Positions 44,475-52,434 are shown, numbered from the stretch's first letter. The stretch is 64,000 bases of DNA from Flavobacterium sandaracinum (GCF_004349135.1 NZ_SMFN01000002.1:186001-250000), one strand, 5' to 3'. The notes: a model not told the origin generated them from the letters alone. A program made the numbers and translations.

Positions 44475-45236
44475 TTATAGAATTTTAGTAAAAGGTATTT
44501 CGTTTTTTAAAGCATTCAAAATAAAATTATCTTCCAATCCATTGACAATCCAGGTTTCGATAGCTGCATTCTGAGCAATTGCCGAAGCTTCTATTTTAGA
44601 TTGCATTCCGCCGGTTCCGTGCGAGGATTTAGAATCTCCAATCTCTTTTTCCAATACTTTTAAATCGGTTACCAAAGAAATCGTTTCAGGAATGGCATCA
44701 TGGATGGTGGCTTTGGTGTAAATCCCGTTCGTGTTCGTAGCGATAATCAGAATATCGACATCTAATAATACAGCCGTTAAAGCGGCTAATTTATCGTTGT
44801 CACCAAACCGAATCTCATCTGTTGCCACAGTATCATTTTCATTGATAATCGGAATATAATTGTTCTTGACCAGCACATTGATTGTGTTTACGATATTAAC
44901 CTTGGATTGTTCTTTTTCAAAATCAGAATAAGAGAGCAAACACTGCGAAATCAGCAATCCTAAATCGCTGAAGTTTTCATGATAAATCCGCATCAAATGA
45001 GGCTGACCAATCGAAGCTAATGCCTGTTTTACAAAAACATCTTTGTCTTGATTTTCCAGTTTTACAAATTGTTTGGCTGCGGCAATAGCACCCGAACTCA
45101 CAATGATAAACTCGTAATCGTCTTGTAAAGCAGCTATCTGCATTCCAATGTCTTCAATCTTTCCTCTCGAAATATGATTGGTTTCTTTGGTTAACGTGTT
45201 GCTACCTAACTTTAATAAAATTCTTTTTTTAGCCAT
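44475..45236 (-). CDS. proB: glutamate 5-kinase (short form without PUA domain)
   Basis: 253 residues. Amino-acid kinase domain only: RILLKLGSNTLT (phosphate loop), FIIVSSGAIAAAKQF, IPIINENDTVATDEIRFGDNDKLAA (glutamate and Mg binding) and SSHGTGGMQSKIEAS. The C-terminal PUA domain of the E. coli enzyme is missing, as is usual in Bacteroidetes. It phosphorylates glutamate for proline synthesis; the unstable product is handed to ProA. It lies inside the arginine operon, 120 bases after proA. The gap contains CGCAAAGTGCGCAAAG and CGCTAAGTTCGCAAAG, a different short duplicated motif. Confidence 0.94.
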   Translation of the reverse strand: MAKKRILLKLGSNTLTKETNHISRGKIEDIGMQIAALQDDYEFIIVSSGAIAAAKQFVKLENQDKDVFVKQALASIGQPHLMRIYHENFSDLGLLISQCLLSYSDFEKEQSKVNIVNTINVLVKNNYIPIINENDTVATDEIRFGDNDKLAALTAVLLDVDILIIATNTNGIYTKATIHDAIPETISLVTDLKVLEKEIGDSKSSHGTGGMQSKIEASAIAQNAAIETWIVNGLEDNFILNALKNEIPFTKIL

Positions 45237-45356
45237 TTTTTTAACCGCAAAGTGCGCAAAGTTAATTTTAAACTAAACGTTTATAAACGCTAAGTTCGCA
45301 AAGTGTTATGTTAATATTCTGTATTCTTACCTTTTCAATCTTCAATCAAAAATCTT
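45237..45356. repeat. GCAAAG-type short duplications in the proA-proB gap
   Basis: AACCGCAAAGTGCGCAAAGTT and, about 40 bases later, CGCTAAGTTCGCAAAGTG are two diverged copies of a (CGCAAAGT)2 motif. No promoter or terminator is seen. Confidence 0.55.
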
Positions 45357-46553
45357 TCACCTGACTTGCCCATTTCCGTAAATATACCATTTATTAGTAA
45401 CTAAATGTTGCAAACCAATAGGCCCACGTTGGTGTAATTTGTCGGTGCTTATTGCCAATTCTCCTCCTAAACCAAATTGTCCTCCATCAGTGAATCGGGT
45501 GGAGGCGTTTTGATAGACAGCTGCAGTATCCACGTTTTCCATGAATTCCTGAGCAATTGCATCATTTTTTGTGATTATCGAAGCCGAATGTCCGCCACAA
45601 TATTTATTTATTTTGTCAATCGCTTCTTGGTCCGAATTGGTTGTTCCAATAACAATTTTATAATCTAAAAACTCTTCGTGCCAAATTAAATCCGATTCGA
45701 TCTCAGGAACATTTGTGGCGCTAGAAATTGTTTTATCTCCTAAAACGGTTACGTTTCTTTGTTGTAATTCCTGAATTATTTTGGTAGCAAAAGCTTCCCA
45801 ATTTTCAATATTGGTATCAATTAAAACTTTATCTAAAGCATTGCAAACGGATATGTTTGAGGTCTTTCCGTTAATAATAATAGCGAGCGCTTGTTCTAAA
45901 TCAGCTTCAGCGTTTACATATACAAAATTATTTCCTCGACCACTTATAATCACCGGGCAGTTGGCGTGTTTTTTAACAAAAGCAATCAATTTCTCACCAC
46001 CACGCGGAACAATTAAATCTACTTTTTGCGTTGGTTTCTCTAAAAATGCCTGCGTTTCTTCGCGATTGTAATTCAAATATTCCACCCACGTTGTAGCAAC
46101 ATTATTTGCTTTTAATGCTTGATGCCACAATTCTACAATCTTTAAGTTGGATAGTAAAGATTCTTTTCCGCCTTTCAACAGAATTTTATTTCCAGATTTA
46201 AAGGCAATTCCACCTGCTTCAACAGTCACATCGGGTCTGGATTCATAAATAATCATTATGGTTCCAAAAGCGGCTGTTTTATTTATGATTTTCATTCCGT
46301 TTTCATGATCGAAATTAAAACGCTCCACACCAATAGGGTCTTCTTGACTCGCTAATTGTCGCAGGGACAAAATCATTCCGTCAATTTTAGCATCATCAAC
46401 TAATAGACGTTTTTCCATTGCCAAATCATCCCCGGAATAATTACTTAAATCCAGCTGGTTTATAGTTTTAAGATCGGCTCTTTCTTGCTCAAGAAGTTCC
46501 GCCATAAGGCTTAAAACCGCATTTCGTTTTTCGATCGAAAGTAATGTATTCAT
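45357..46553 (-). CDS. proA: glutamate-5-semialdehyde dehydrogenase
   Basis: 398 residues. Aldehyde dehydrogenase superfamily with the ProA pattern: IYESRPDVTVEAGGIAFKSGNKILLKGGKE (cofactor and substrate region), LIVPRGG, and the catalytic Cys in NISVCNALDKVLID (about residue 239). HSASIITKNDAIAQEF and ASTRFTDGGQFGLGGEL follow, and RGPIGLQHLVTNKW is the C-terminal signature. It reduces glutamyl phosphate to glutamate semialdehyde with NADPH. It lies between argD and proB. Co-operonic proBA and arg genes would coordinate the two glutamate-derived pathways. Confidence 0.96.
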   Translation of the reverse strand: MNTLLSIEKRNAVLSLMAELLEQERADLKTINQLDLSNYSGDDLAMEKRLLVDDAKIDGMILSLRQLASQEDPIGVERFNFDHENGMKIINKTAAFGTIMIIYESRPDVTVEAGGIAFKSGNKILLKGGKESLLSNLKIVELWHQALKANNVATTWVEYLNYNREETQAFLEKPTQKVDLIVPRGGEKLIAFVKKHANCPVIISGRGNNFVYVNAEADLEQALAIIINGKTSNISVCNALDKVLIDTNIENWEAFATKIIQELQQRNVTVLGDKTISSATNVPEIESDLIWHEEFLDYKIVIGTTNSDQEAIDKINKYCGGHSASIITKNDAIAQEFMENVDTAAVYQNASTRFTDGGQFGLGGELAISTDKLHQRGPIGLQHLVTNKWYIYGNGQVR

Positions 46554-46570
46554 AGTCTATTTTTTTATTT

Positions 46571-46683
46571 GGGCGTGACCCTCCAAAAAAGTCGGGTCGG
46601 GCTATTCGTTGCAATCTTTTTGATTGATTTTCGCTATCGCTACAATCAATCAAAAAGGATTTTCACTTCTATCCCTCACGCAA
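46571..46683 (-). repeat. flavobacterial hairpin repeat, copy 3 (inverted, argD-proA gap)
   Basis: On the minus strand it shares GAAAATCC and AAAGATTGCAACGAATAGC with copies 1 and 2. The stem is a perfect 14 bp (46616-46629 with 46644-46657), and its loop contains CGCTATCGC. The outer flank GGGCGTGACCCTCC contains a further small GC-rich inverted repeat. Confidence 0.85.
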
Positions 46684-46748
46684 ACTAATCACGTAATGGA
46701 TTAACTAAATCAGCTCATCTAAGTCTTTAACTTGAATGATGTTTCTTG

Positions 46749-46819
46749 AAGGTTTAAAACCTTTGTTTTGTTTTAGACGGTCAGAGACCGTTATTCACAT
46801 CCTCAAAGTCGGAGACTTT
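46749..46819. repeat. three 15-nt hairpins at exact 28-nt spacing
   Basis: AAGGTT-TAA-AACCTT (46749-46763), ACGGTC-AGA-GACCGT (46777-46791) and AAAGTC-GGA-GACTTT (46805-46819) each have a perfect 6-bp stem and a 3-base loop. Starts are exactly 28 bases apart, and the stem sequences are unrelated. They lie just beyond the argD stop codon at 46828, in the direction of proA. Confidence 0.9.
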
Positions 46820-46827
46820 GCGGAGCA

Positions 46828-47967
46828 TTATGATTTTAATTCTGCTAAACTTTCTTTTAAAGCAATGATAAAAGTATCAATCGCTTCTTTCTTGATTGTC
46901 AATGGTGGAAGGATTCTCAATAAGTTTTTATTACTAGCACTACCTGTAAAAATATGTTTCTCCAAAATCATTTTTTTACGAAGGGCGCTCACATCAAAAT
47001 CAAATTCAACGCCCAGCATTAATCCTCTTCCTTTTACTTGAATAACTTCGGGAACGCTTTTTATTTGTTCCTGAAAATAATCAGAAATTGCGATAGCATT
47101 TTCCATTAAATTTTCTTTTTCTATGATATCTAAAACGGCTATCCCTGCAGCGCAAGAAAGATGATTCCCGCCAAAAGTTGTTCCAAGCATACCGTAAACT
47201 GCCGGAATATGATTGCCAATTAGAACGCCACCAATAGGAAAACCATTGCCCATTCCTTTTGCAACGGTAATAATATCTGGTTTAATATTGTGATGTTGAA
47301 ATCCAAAAAATTTGCCAGTTCTTCCGTATCCTGCTTGAACCTCGTCTAATATAAGAACGACATCATACGTTTTACACAACTTTTCGAGTGCTTGAAAAAA
47401 ATGGGTCGAAGCTTGATCTAATCCCCCAACGCCTTGAATAGATTCGATTATAACTGAGGATACATCGCCTATTTTTAATTCATTTTCTAAGGCCTCAATA
47501 TCATCAAATGGTAAAAAGGTAACTATTTGTTGCTTGTTTAATGGCGCATTTATTTTTTCATTATCTGTGACAGCGACTGCCGCCGAAGTTCTTCCGTGGA
47601 AAGAGTTGTTAAATGCTATTATTCTTGATTTTCCATTGACAAACGAAGCTAATTTTAACGCATTTTCGTTGGCTTCGGCACCAGAGCTGCACAGGAATAA
47701 GTCATAATCTTCGCAGCCTGAAAGCTTACCAAGTTTGGTTGCTAATTCTTCTTGAATGGGATTTTGAATCGCATTAGAATAAAATGCAAGCTGATCCAAT
47801 TGGTTTTTAAGTTTGGCTACATATTCGGGATGCGCATGTCCTACTGAAATAACAGCATGACCACCGTAAAGGTCTAAATATTCTGTGCCTTGATCGTCTG
47901 TAATGATGCAATCTAATCCTTTTACAGGAGTTACATCGTATAAAGGGTAAACGTTAAATAAGTTCAT
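46828..47967 (-). CDS. argD: acyl-ornithine aminotransferase
   Basis: 379 residues. Class-III PLP aminotransferase: FLCSSGAEANENALKLA, FHGRTSAAVAVT, ILDEVQAGYGRTGKF (Asp for the pyridine N) and the Schiff-base Lys in DIITVAKGMGNGFPIGG. TTFGGNHLSCAAGIAVLD near the end supplies the Thr for the phosphate of the other subunit. It converts N-acyl-glutamate-semialdehyde to N-acylornithine. It lies between argC and proA. Ornithine aminotransferase (RocD) shares these motifs, but the operon context favours ArgD. Three hairpins and a copy of the long hairpin repeat fill the 274-base gap after it. Confidence 0.94.
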   Translation of the reverse strand: MNLFNVYPLYDVTPVKGLDCIITDDQGTEYLDLYGGHAVISVGHAHPEYVAKLKNQLDQLAFYSNAIQNPIQEELATKLGKLSGCEDYDLFLCSSGAEANENALKLASFVNGKSRIIAFNNSFHGRTSAAVAVTDNEKINAPLNKQQIVTFLPFDDIEALENELKIGDVSSVIIESIQGVGGLDQASTHFFQALEKLCKTYDVVLILDEVQAGYGRTGKFFGFQHHNIKPDIITVAKGMGNGFPIGGVLIGNHIPAVYGMLGTTFGGNHLSCAAGIAVLDIIEKENLMENAIAISDYFQEQIKSVPEVIQVKGRGLMLGVEFDFDVSALRKKMILEKHIFTGSASNKNLLRILPPLTIKKEAIDTFIIALKESLAELKS

Positions 47968-48096
47968 TGTATTAAAATTTAAAGATTTAAAAATTGAAGA
48001 ATTTAAAGATTTTAGTATTGTCTAAATTTTTAAATTTTGATAATCAAAATTTCATAATTTTTCAATCATTTAATCCTTCAATCTTATAATTTTTTT

Positions 48097-49074
48097 TTAG
48101 AAACCAGATGGTTTCAAATGCAATCCCGTAGTTTCTTCCAATCCAAACATTAAATTCATATTTTGAATGGCTTGTCCGGAGGCTCCTTTTGTTAAATTAT
48201 CAATTACGGAGGTAATCAGTAACCGGTTTCCTTTTTTCATTAAACTAATAATGCATTTATTGGTTTGAACCACTTGTTTCATATTGATTCCAGTGGTCGT
48301 AACGGTTACAAAAGGTTGCTCTTGATAAAAAGCTTCATATTTTGTAACAATATCTTCTAAACTTTCTTCGATTGTGGTGTATAATGTGGCGAATATTCCC
48401 CTGGCAAAATCACCTCTGTTGGGTAAAAAAATCAATTCGTTGGTATAATCGGATTGTAATTGGCTTACACTTTGGTTTATTTCGCCCAAATGTTGATGTT
48501 CAAAAGCCTTGTAATGCGACATATTATTGGATCTCCAACTAAAATGCGTCGTTTCTGCTGGCGTAACTCCCGCTCCTGTACTTCCAGTTGTGGCATTGAT
48601 ATGAACATCTGTTGTAAGCATTTTGGCTTTCGCCAAAGGTAAAAGCGCCAGTTGAATCGCGGTTGCAAAACAACCCGGATTGGCTATAAACTGAGCATTT
48701 TTGATGCTTGCTTTGTTCAATTCGGGTAAACCGTAAATAAACGATTTACTGCCGAAATCTTTGTCTTTTGTCAAACGGAAATCATTTCCTAAATCGATGA
48801 TTTTAGTATGGCTCGCAAATTGATTTTGTTCTAAAAACGATTTGGATTTACCATGACCCAAACACAAGAAAACCACATTCACATTTGGATTCACAGTATC
48901 GGTAAAGTTCATTTCGATATCGCCCATCAAATCGTGATGCGCCACATGAAGCGGTTTCCCGGCGTTTGTTGTACTGTACACAAAATCCAGCGTAGCATGG
49001 GGATGAAACATCAATATTCTGATGAGCTCTCCAGCCGTATAACCTGAACCGCCAATTATTCCAATATTAATCAT
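48097..49074 (-). CDS. argC: N-acyl-gamma-glutamyl-phosphate reductase
   Basis: 325 residues. NADP-binding start MINIGIIGGSGYTAGELIRIL. Catalytic Cys in IANPGCFATAIQLALLPL (about residue 133). HINATTGSTGAGVTPAETTHFSWR and HQHLGEIN supply the catalytic His and substrate groups, as in the type-1 ArgC enzymes. It reduces the acyl phosphate made by ArgB. The preceding gap (49075-49304) holds repeat copy 2, and the following gap (47968-48096) holds very AT-rich AAATTTAAAGATTT-type duplications. Confidence 0.95.
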   Translation of the reverse strand: MINIGIIGGSGYTAGELIRILMFHPHATLDFVYSTTNAGKPLHVAHHDLMGDIEMNFTDTVNPNVNVVFLCLGHGKSKSFLEQNQFASHTKIIDLGNDFRLTKDKDFGSKSFIYGLPELNKASIKNAQFIANPGCFATAIQLALLPLAKAKMLTTDVHINATTGSTGAGVTPAETTHFSWRSNNMSHYKAFEHQHLGEINQSVSQLQSDYTNELIFLPNRGDFARGIFATLYTTIEESLEDIVTKYEAFYQEQPFVTVTTTGINMKQVVQTNKCIISLMKKGNRLLITSVIDNLTKGASGQAIQNMNLMFGLEETTGLHLKPSGF

Positions 49075-49185
49075 AATTTTAAAATTTTATTTAAACCATT
49101 AAGAGACATTAAGCTTAATTAAACTTTACAGCTTAATGGGATAACTAGTTTGCAAAAGTTTCTGTTAAAAACGAAACTTCTATGG

Positions 49186-49253
49186 TAGCCCCGATTGCAG
49201 TGAAAATCCTTTTCCTTTTTTTAAAGGAAAAGATTGCAACGGAAAGCGGGACA
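49186..49253 (+). repeat. flavobacterial hairpin repeat, copy 2 (argG-argC gap)
   Basis: TAGCCCCGATTGCAGTGAAA and GATTGCAACGGAAAGCGGG enclose a 10-bp stem (49209-49218 with 49223-49232), with arms CTTTTCCTTT and its complement. The ends match copy 1; the arms differ but stay complementary. Confidence 0.85.
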
Positions 49254-49304
49254 GTTGTTCTTGAAGAGCAAAATATTTCTGCTCCTTAAAAAGAACGTTA
49301 AATG

Positions 49305-50498
49305 TTACTCGTAAGTTTCCTTATTTACGGATGAAAATATGTTTTGTGCATTTCCCAGAATCTTGATAAATCCTTTGGCATCATCAGCTGTCCAAGCGTT
49401 ATTCATCTCGCCATACTGTCCAAAACCGGTATTCATCAAATCATTTTCAGACTCAATTCCGTCCAAAGTAAAGTGATACGGCTTCAAGGAAACGATCACC
49501 GTTCCGTTTACCGTGGTTTGTGTATCCTCCAGGAAAGCCTCGATGTTTCTCATTACGGGATCTAAGAATTGTCCTTCATGAAACAACATTCCGTACCAGT
49601 TTCCTAATTGTTCTTTCCAGTATTGTTGCCATTTACCTAGTGTATGTTTTTCTAATAAATGGTGCGCTTTGATGATGATTAAAGGTGCAGCGGCTTCAAA
49701 ACCAACTCTTCCTTTGATTCCAATAATCGTATCGCCCACGTGAATATCTCTACCAATCGCGTATGCATTGGCCAGTTTTTCTAATGTTACAATATTAACT
49801 GAAGGTTTGTCTTTTATTCCATTTACAGCCACTAGCTCTCCTTTTTCAAATGCTAGTGTTACTTTCTCTTCGCCCGTCTTTTGCAATTGCGAAGGGTACG
49901 CTTCGCTAGGTAATGCTTGATTGGATGTCAAAGTTTCTTTACCGCCAACGCTGGTTCCCCACAGTCCTTTGTTGATGGAATATTGTGCTTTTTCCCAAGA
50001 ATAATGCACTCCATTTTTAGACAAATAATCTACTTCCTCTTGTCTTGATAATTTTAAATCACGGATAGGAGTGATAATTTCGATTTCGGGAGCGATGGTT
50101 TGGAAAATTAAATCGAAACGAATTTGGTCATTTCCTGCACCTGTACTTCCATGAGCAATTGCCTCGGCACCTACAGATTTTGCATATTTAATGGCTTCGA
50201 TAGCTTGAAAAACACGTTCTGCACTTACAGATAATGGATAGGTATTGTTTTTTAATACATTTCCATAAATCAAATATTTAATGGCTTTGTCGTAATATTT
50301 ATCTACGATTGTAAGGTTAGCATGTTTAGCACTACCTAACTCGTAGGCTCTTTCTTCAATTGCTGCTAATTCTTCGTCATCGAATCCGCCGGTATTGATT
50401 AAAACTGTGTGAACTTCGTATCCTTTTTCATTTTTTAAATATTTTAGGCAATAGGAGGTGTCTAATCCTCCACTATAAGCTAATACAACTTTTTTCAT
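49305..50498 (-). CDS. argG: argininosuccinate synthase
   Basis: 397 residues, the expected length. N-type PP-loop ATPase: VLAYSGGLDTSYCLKYL (SGGLDTS), the citrulline/Asp-binding segment IAHGSTGAGNDQIRFD, YSINKGLWGTSVGGKE, and FHEGQFLDPVMRNIEAF in the C-terminal multimerisation domain. It condenses citrulline and aspartate using ATP. It is the second gene of the operon. In the 128-base gap between it and the upstream GNAT gene is a GC-rich double hairpin (50519-50632). Confidence 0.95.
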   Translation of the reverse strand: MKKVVLAYSGGLDTSYCLKYLKNEKGYEVHTVLINTGGFDDEELAAIEERAYELGSAKHANLTIVDKYYDKAIKYLIYGNVLKNNTYPLSVSAERVFQAIEAIKYAKSVGAEAIAHGSTGAGNDQIRFDLIFQTIAPEIEIITPIRDLKLSRQEEVDYLSKNGVHYSWEKAQYSINKGLWGTSVGGKETLTSNQALPSEAYPSQLQKTGEEKVTLAFEKGELVAVNGIKDKPSVNIVTLEKLANAYAIGRDIHVGDTIIGIKGRVGFEAAAPLIIIKAHHLLEKHTLGKWQQYWKEQLGNWYGMLFHEGQFLDPVMRNIEAFLEDTQTTVNGTVIVSLKPYHFTLDGIESENDLMNTGFGQYGEMNNAWTADDAKGFIKILGNAQNIFSSVNKETYE

Positions 50499-50518
50499 AA
50501 TATTATTGTTTTTTTTCT

Positions 50519-50632
50519 CCTCCCAACCCCCTCCGAAGGGGGCGCCATAACTGGCAAAGGGGGATTTTGTTTGTATTTTTTTCTCTCTTTGGCTCCCTCT
50601 CCTTCGGGGAGGGCTGGGGAGGGGATCTATTT
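50519..50632. repeat. GC-rich CCCCTCCGAAGGGG hairpin element
   Basis: Two strong hairpins, CCCCCTCCGAAGGGGG at about 50527-50542 and CCCTCTCCTTCGGGGAGGG at about 50594-50612, are arranged in inverted order. The element is strikingly C/G-rich against an AT-rich background. It fills nearly the whole gap between the GNAT gene and argG. Similar elements are widespread in Bacteroidetes genomes. It could damp read-through into argG or stabilise the GNAT mRNA end. Confidence 0.8.
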
Positions 50633-51244
50633 TTTTAAGAACAATGCTTCTTTAATTGATTTTAATCTGTTTAAAACTCTGACATTAAAAGGATGTTTTG
50701 GTGGGTCTTTCGGTTTCTCTTTTGGATCATAAAGCATTCCGGTACACAAACACATTTTGTTGTCTTTACTTTGCAAAATTTCAAAATTGGTGCAGGTTTT
50801 ACAGCCGGCCCAAAATGTTGGGTCTGTTGTCAATTCTGAAAAAGGGACTGGTTTGTAGCCCAAATCAGAGTTGATTTTCATAACTGCTAAGCCAGTTGTG
50901 ATTCCAAAAACCTTAGCATCAGGATATTTTTTCAAGGAATAATCAAAGACAAATGATTTAATTTTTTTTGCTAAACCTAGATTTCTAAAATCGGGATGTA
51001 CGATTAATCCTGAATGTGCCACAAATTTCCCGTGTTGCCAACTTTCGATATAGCAAAAGCCAGCAAATTTCCCGTCGACTAATGCGAGGACTGCATCTTT
51101 GGTTTCCATTTTTTTTTGGATGTACTCAGGAGTTCTTTTAGCAATTCCCGTACCTCTCAATAATGCGGATAATTCTATGGTATCGCATATTTCTTGCGAG
51201 TACTTATAATGTTCTTCCTGAGTTATAGTGATAGAAATATTCAT
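50627..51244 (-). CDS. GNAT acyltransferase heading the arg operon (candidate N-acylglutamate synthase)
   Basis: 205 residues. GNAT fold: VDGKFAGFCYIESW, then AHSGLIVHPDFRNLGLAKKIK, with the CoA-binding loop RNLGLAK (a degenerate Q/RxxGxG/A). A Cys-rich segment (FWAGCKTC, then MCLC, about residues 145-170) could bind a metal and is unusual in GNATs. The C-terminus is basic with many Pro. It is the first gene of an operon that otherwise contains every arginine step from ArgB onward but no recognisable argA or argJ. It is therefore the best candidate for the missing acyl transfer to glutamate; acyl donor acetyl- or succinyl-CoA is unknown. The function is inferred from context only. Confidence 0.8.
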   Translation of the reverse strand: MNISITITQEEHYKYSQEICDTIELSALLRGTGIAKRTPEYIQKKMETKDAVLALVDGKFAGFCYIESWQHGKFVAHSGLIVHPDFRNLGLAKKIKSFVFDYSLKKYPDAKVFGITTGLAVMKINSDLGYKPVPFSELTTDPTFWAGCKTCTNFEILQSKDNKMCLCTGMLYDPKEKPKDPPKHPFNVRVLNRLKSIKEALFLKK

Positions 51245-51478
51245 TTCAAAAGCTGAATTTTTGAGTTATATAATGATTGTTGAATTTGTTTTTGAAATGC
51301 AATTTTGCCAAATTCAAATACATTATTAAAATAGTTGATTGTGGTGCAATAAATTGAACTACAATACAATAGTGATAAATAAATAGTATTTTTTGGATGT
51401 ATTAATCCAATCGGAAATAAGGTTGATTTCAAAACTAAAAAAATGAAAAATGAATAAAATACGAAACAGCTTTTGGGT

Positions 51479-51537
51479 ACTATAGGGATAGTGTCCGTAC
51501 TTCGGGAGAAGTGGTAGGTCTGTTTGTCCGTGACAAA
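51479..51537 (-). promoter_or_regulatory. structured leader of the arg operon (three hairpins)
   Basis: Three perfect small hairpins lie in a row: ACTAT-AGGG-ATAGT (51479-51492), ACTTC-GGGA-GAAGT (51499-51512) and TTTGTC-CGT-GACAAA (51523-51537). The block is more GC-rich than its surroundings. It sits 35 bases downstream of a TACTTTTG promoter box (51572-51579, minus strand) and about 235 bases upstream of the first gene. As RNA it would form the 5' part of a leader of about 320 nt. No known riboswitch family was recognised. Confidence 0.55.
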
Positions 51538-51571
51538 GAAGTTATATGTAAACTTGTTTTATTCATTGGTG

Positions 51572-51579
51572 CAAAAGTA
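51572..51579 (-). promoter_or_regulatory. -7 promoter box TACTTTTG for the arg operon
   Basis: TACTTTTG on the minus strand matches TAnnTTTG. Transcription would start near 51567. A weak -33 (TGTTTT) lies upstream. It is the only such box between the array and the GNAT gene. Confidence 0.5.
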
Positions 51580-51693
51580 CACATAATTTTAAAACACAGC
51601 ACTGTTTTTATTTTTTCTAACAAAACTTTAATGGATTGTTGATTTTTTATTTAATTCTACAAATTACAGCACTTTACAGAATACATTGGTGAA

Positions 51694-52402
51694 ACATATA
51701 AGTCATATAAGTTTTTAATTGGAATAAAATCAAGTAAAACCATAAGTTCATGTAAGCAAAGTCACATAGCCTTACAAAGAACACTTTTAATTTAAATTCC
51801 CTTTAAATCACTATTTGAGAAACTAATTTTTTTAATTTATAGGTTTAAAATTAAACGCTGTTTATTGTAAACATATAAGTCATATAAGTTTTTAATTGGA
51901 ATAAAATCAAGTAAAACCATAAGTTCATAAAAGGAAAACCACTTAGTCTTAAAAAGAATATTTAAACTGAATTTCCCATTAAACCACTATTTGAGAAACT
52001 ATTCTTTTTTAACTTATATGTTAAAAATTAAATGCTGATTGTTGTAAATATATAAGTGATATAAGTTTTTAATTGGAATAAAATCAAGTAAAACCATAAG
52101 TTCATGTAAGCAAAGTCACATAGCCTTACAAAGAACACTTTTAACTTAAATTCTCTTTAAACCACTATTTGAGAAACTAATTTTTTTAATTTATATGTTT
52201 AAAATTAAACGCTGTTTATTGTAAAAATATAAGTCACATAAGTTTTTAATTGGAATAAAATCAAGTAAAATCACAAGTTCATTTAAAGAAAGCCACATGG
52301 CCTTACAAAGAACATTTTAACTTAAATTCCCTTTAAATCACTATTTGAGAAACTAATTTTTTTAACTTACATGACTTATATGTTTAAAATTAAATGCTGT
52401 TT
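51694..52402. repeat. four tandem 177-bp non-coding repeats
   Basis: Unit starts are 51694, 51871, 52048 and 52225, each exactly 177 bases apart. The fourth decays after about 52400. Each contains ACATATAAGTCATATAAG, GGAATAAAATCAAGTAAAA and CACTATTTGAGAAACTA. All reading frames are closed within each unit. Copies 1 and 3 are more alike than 2 or 4 (AAGCAAAGTCACATAGCC versus AAGGAAAACCACTTAGTC). No known repeat family recognised. Confidence 0.93.
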
Positions 52403-52434
52403 ATTTGAGAATATATCGGTTTTTTTTAAACAAA

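Noticed and set aside
51241..51432. 63-codon minus-strand frame directly upstream of the arg-operon GNAT gene
   Set aside because: No domain, no promoter of its own, odd composition. It is more likely untranslated leader.
51491..51511. Short match to the 23S rRNA words CCGTAACTTCGGGAGAAG
   Set aside because: Only about 18 bases fit and with a missing base. The flanks do not resemble 23S rRNA, so it is a chance hairpin similarity.
51694..52402. CRISPR array
   Set aside because: The repeats are contiguous 177-base units without unique spacers, and no cas genes are present.
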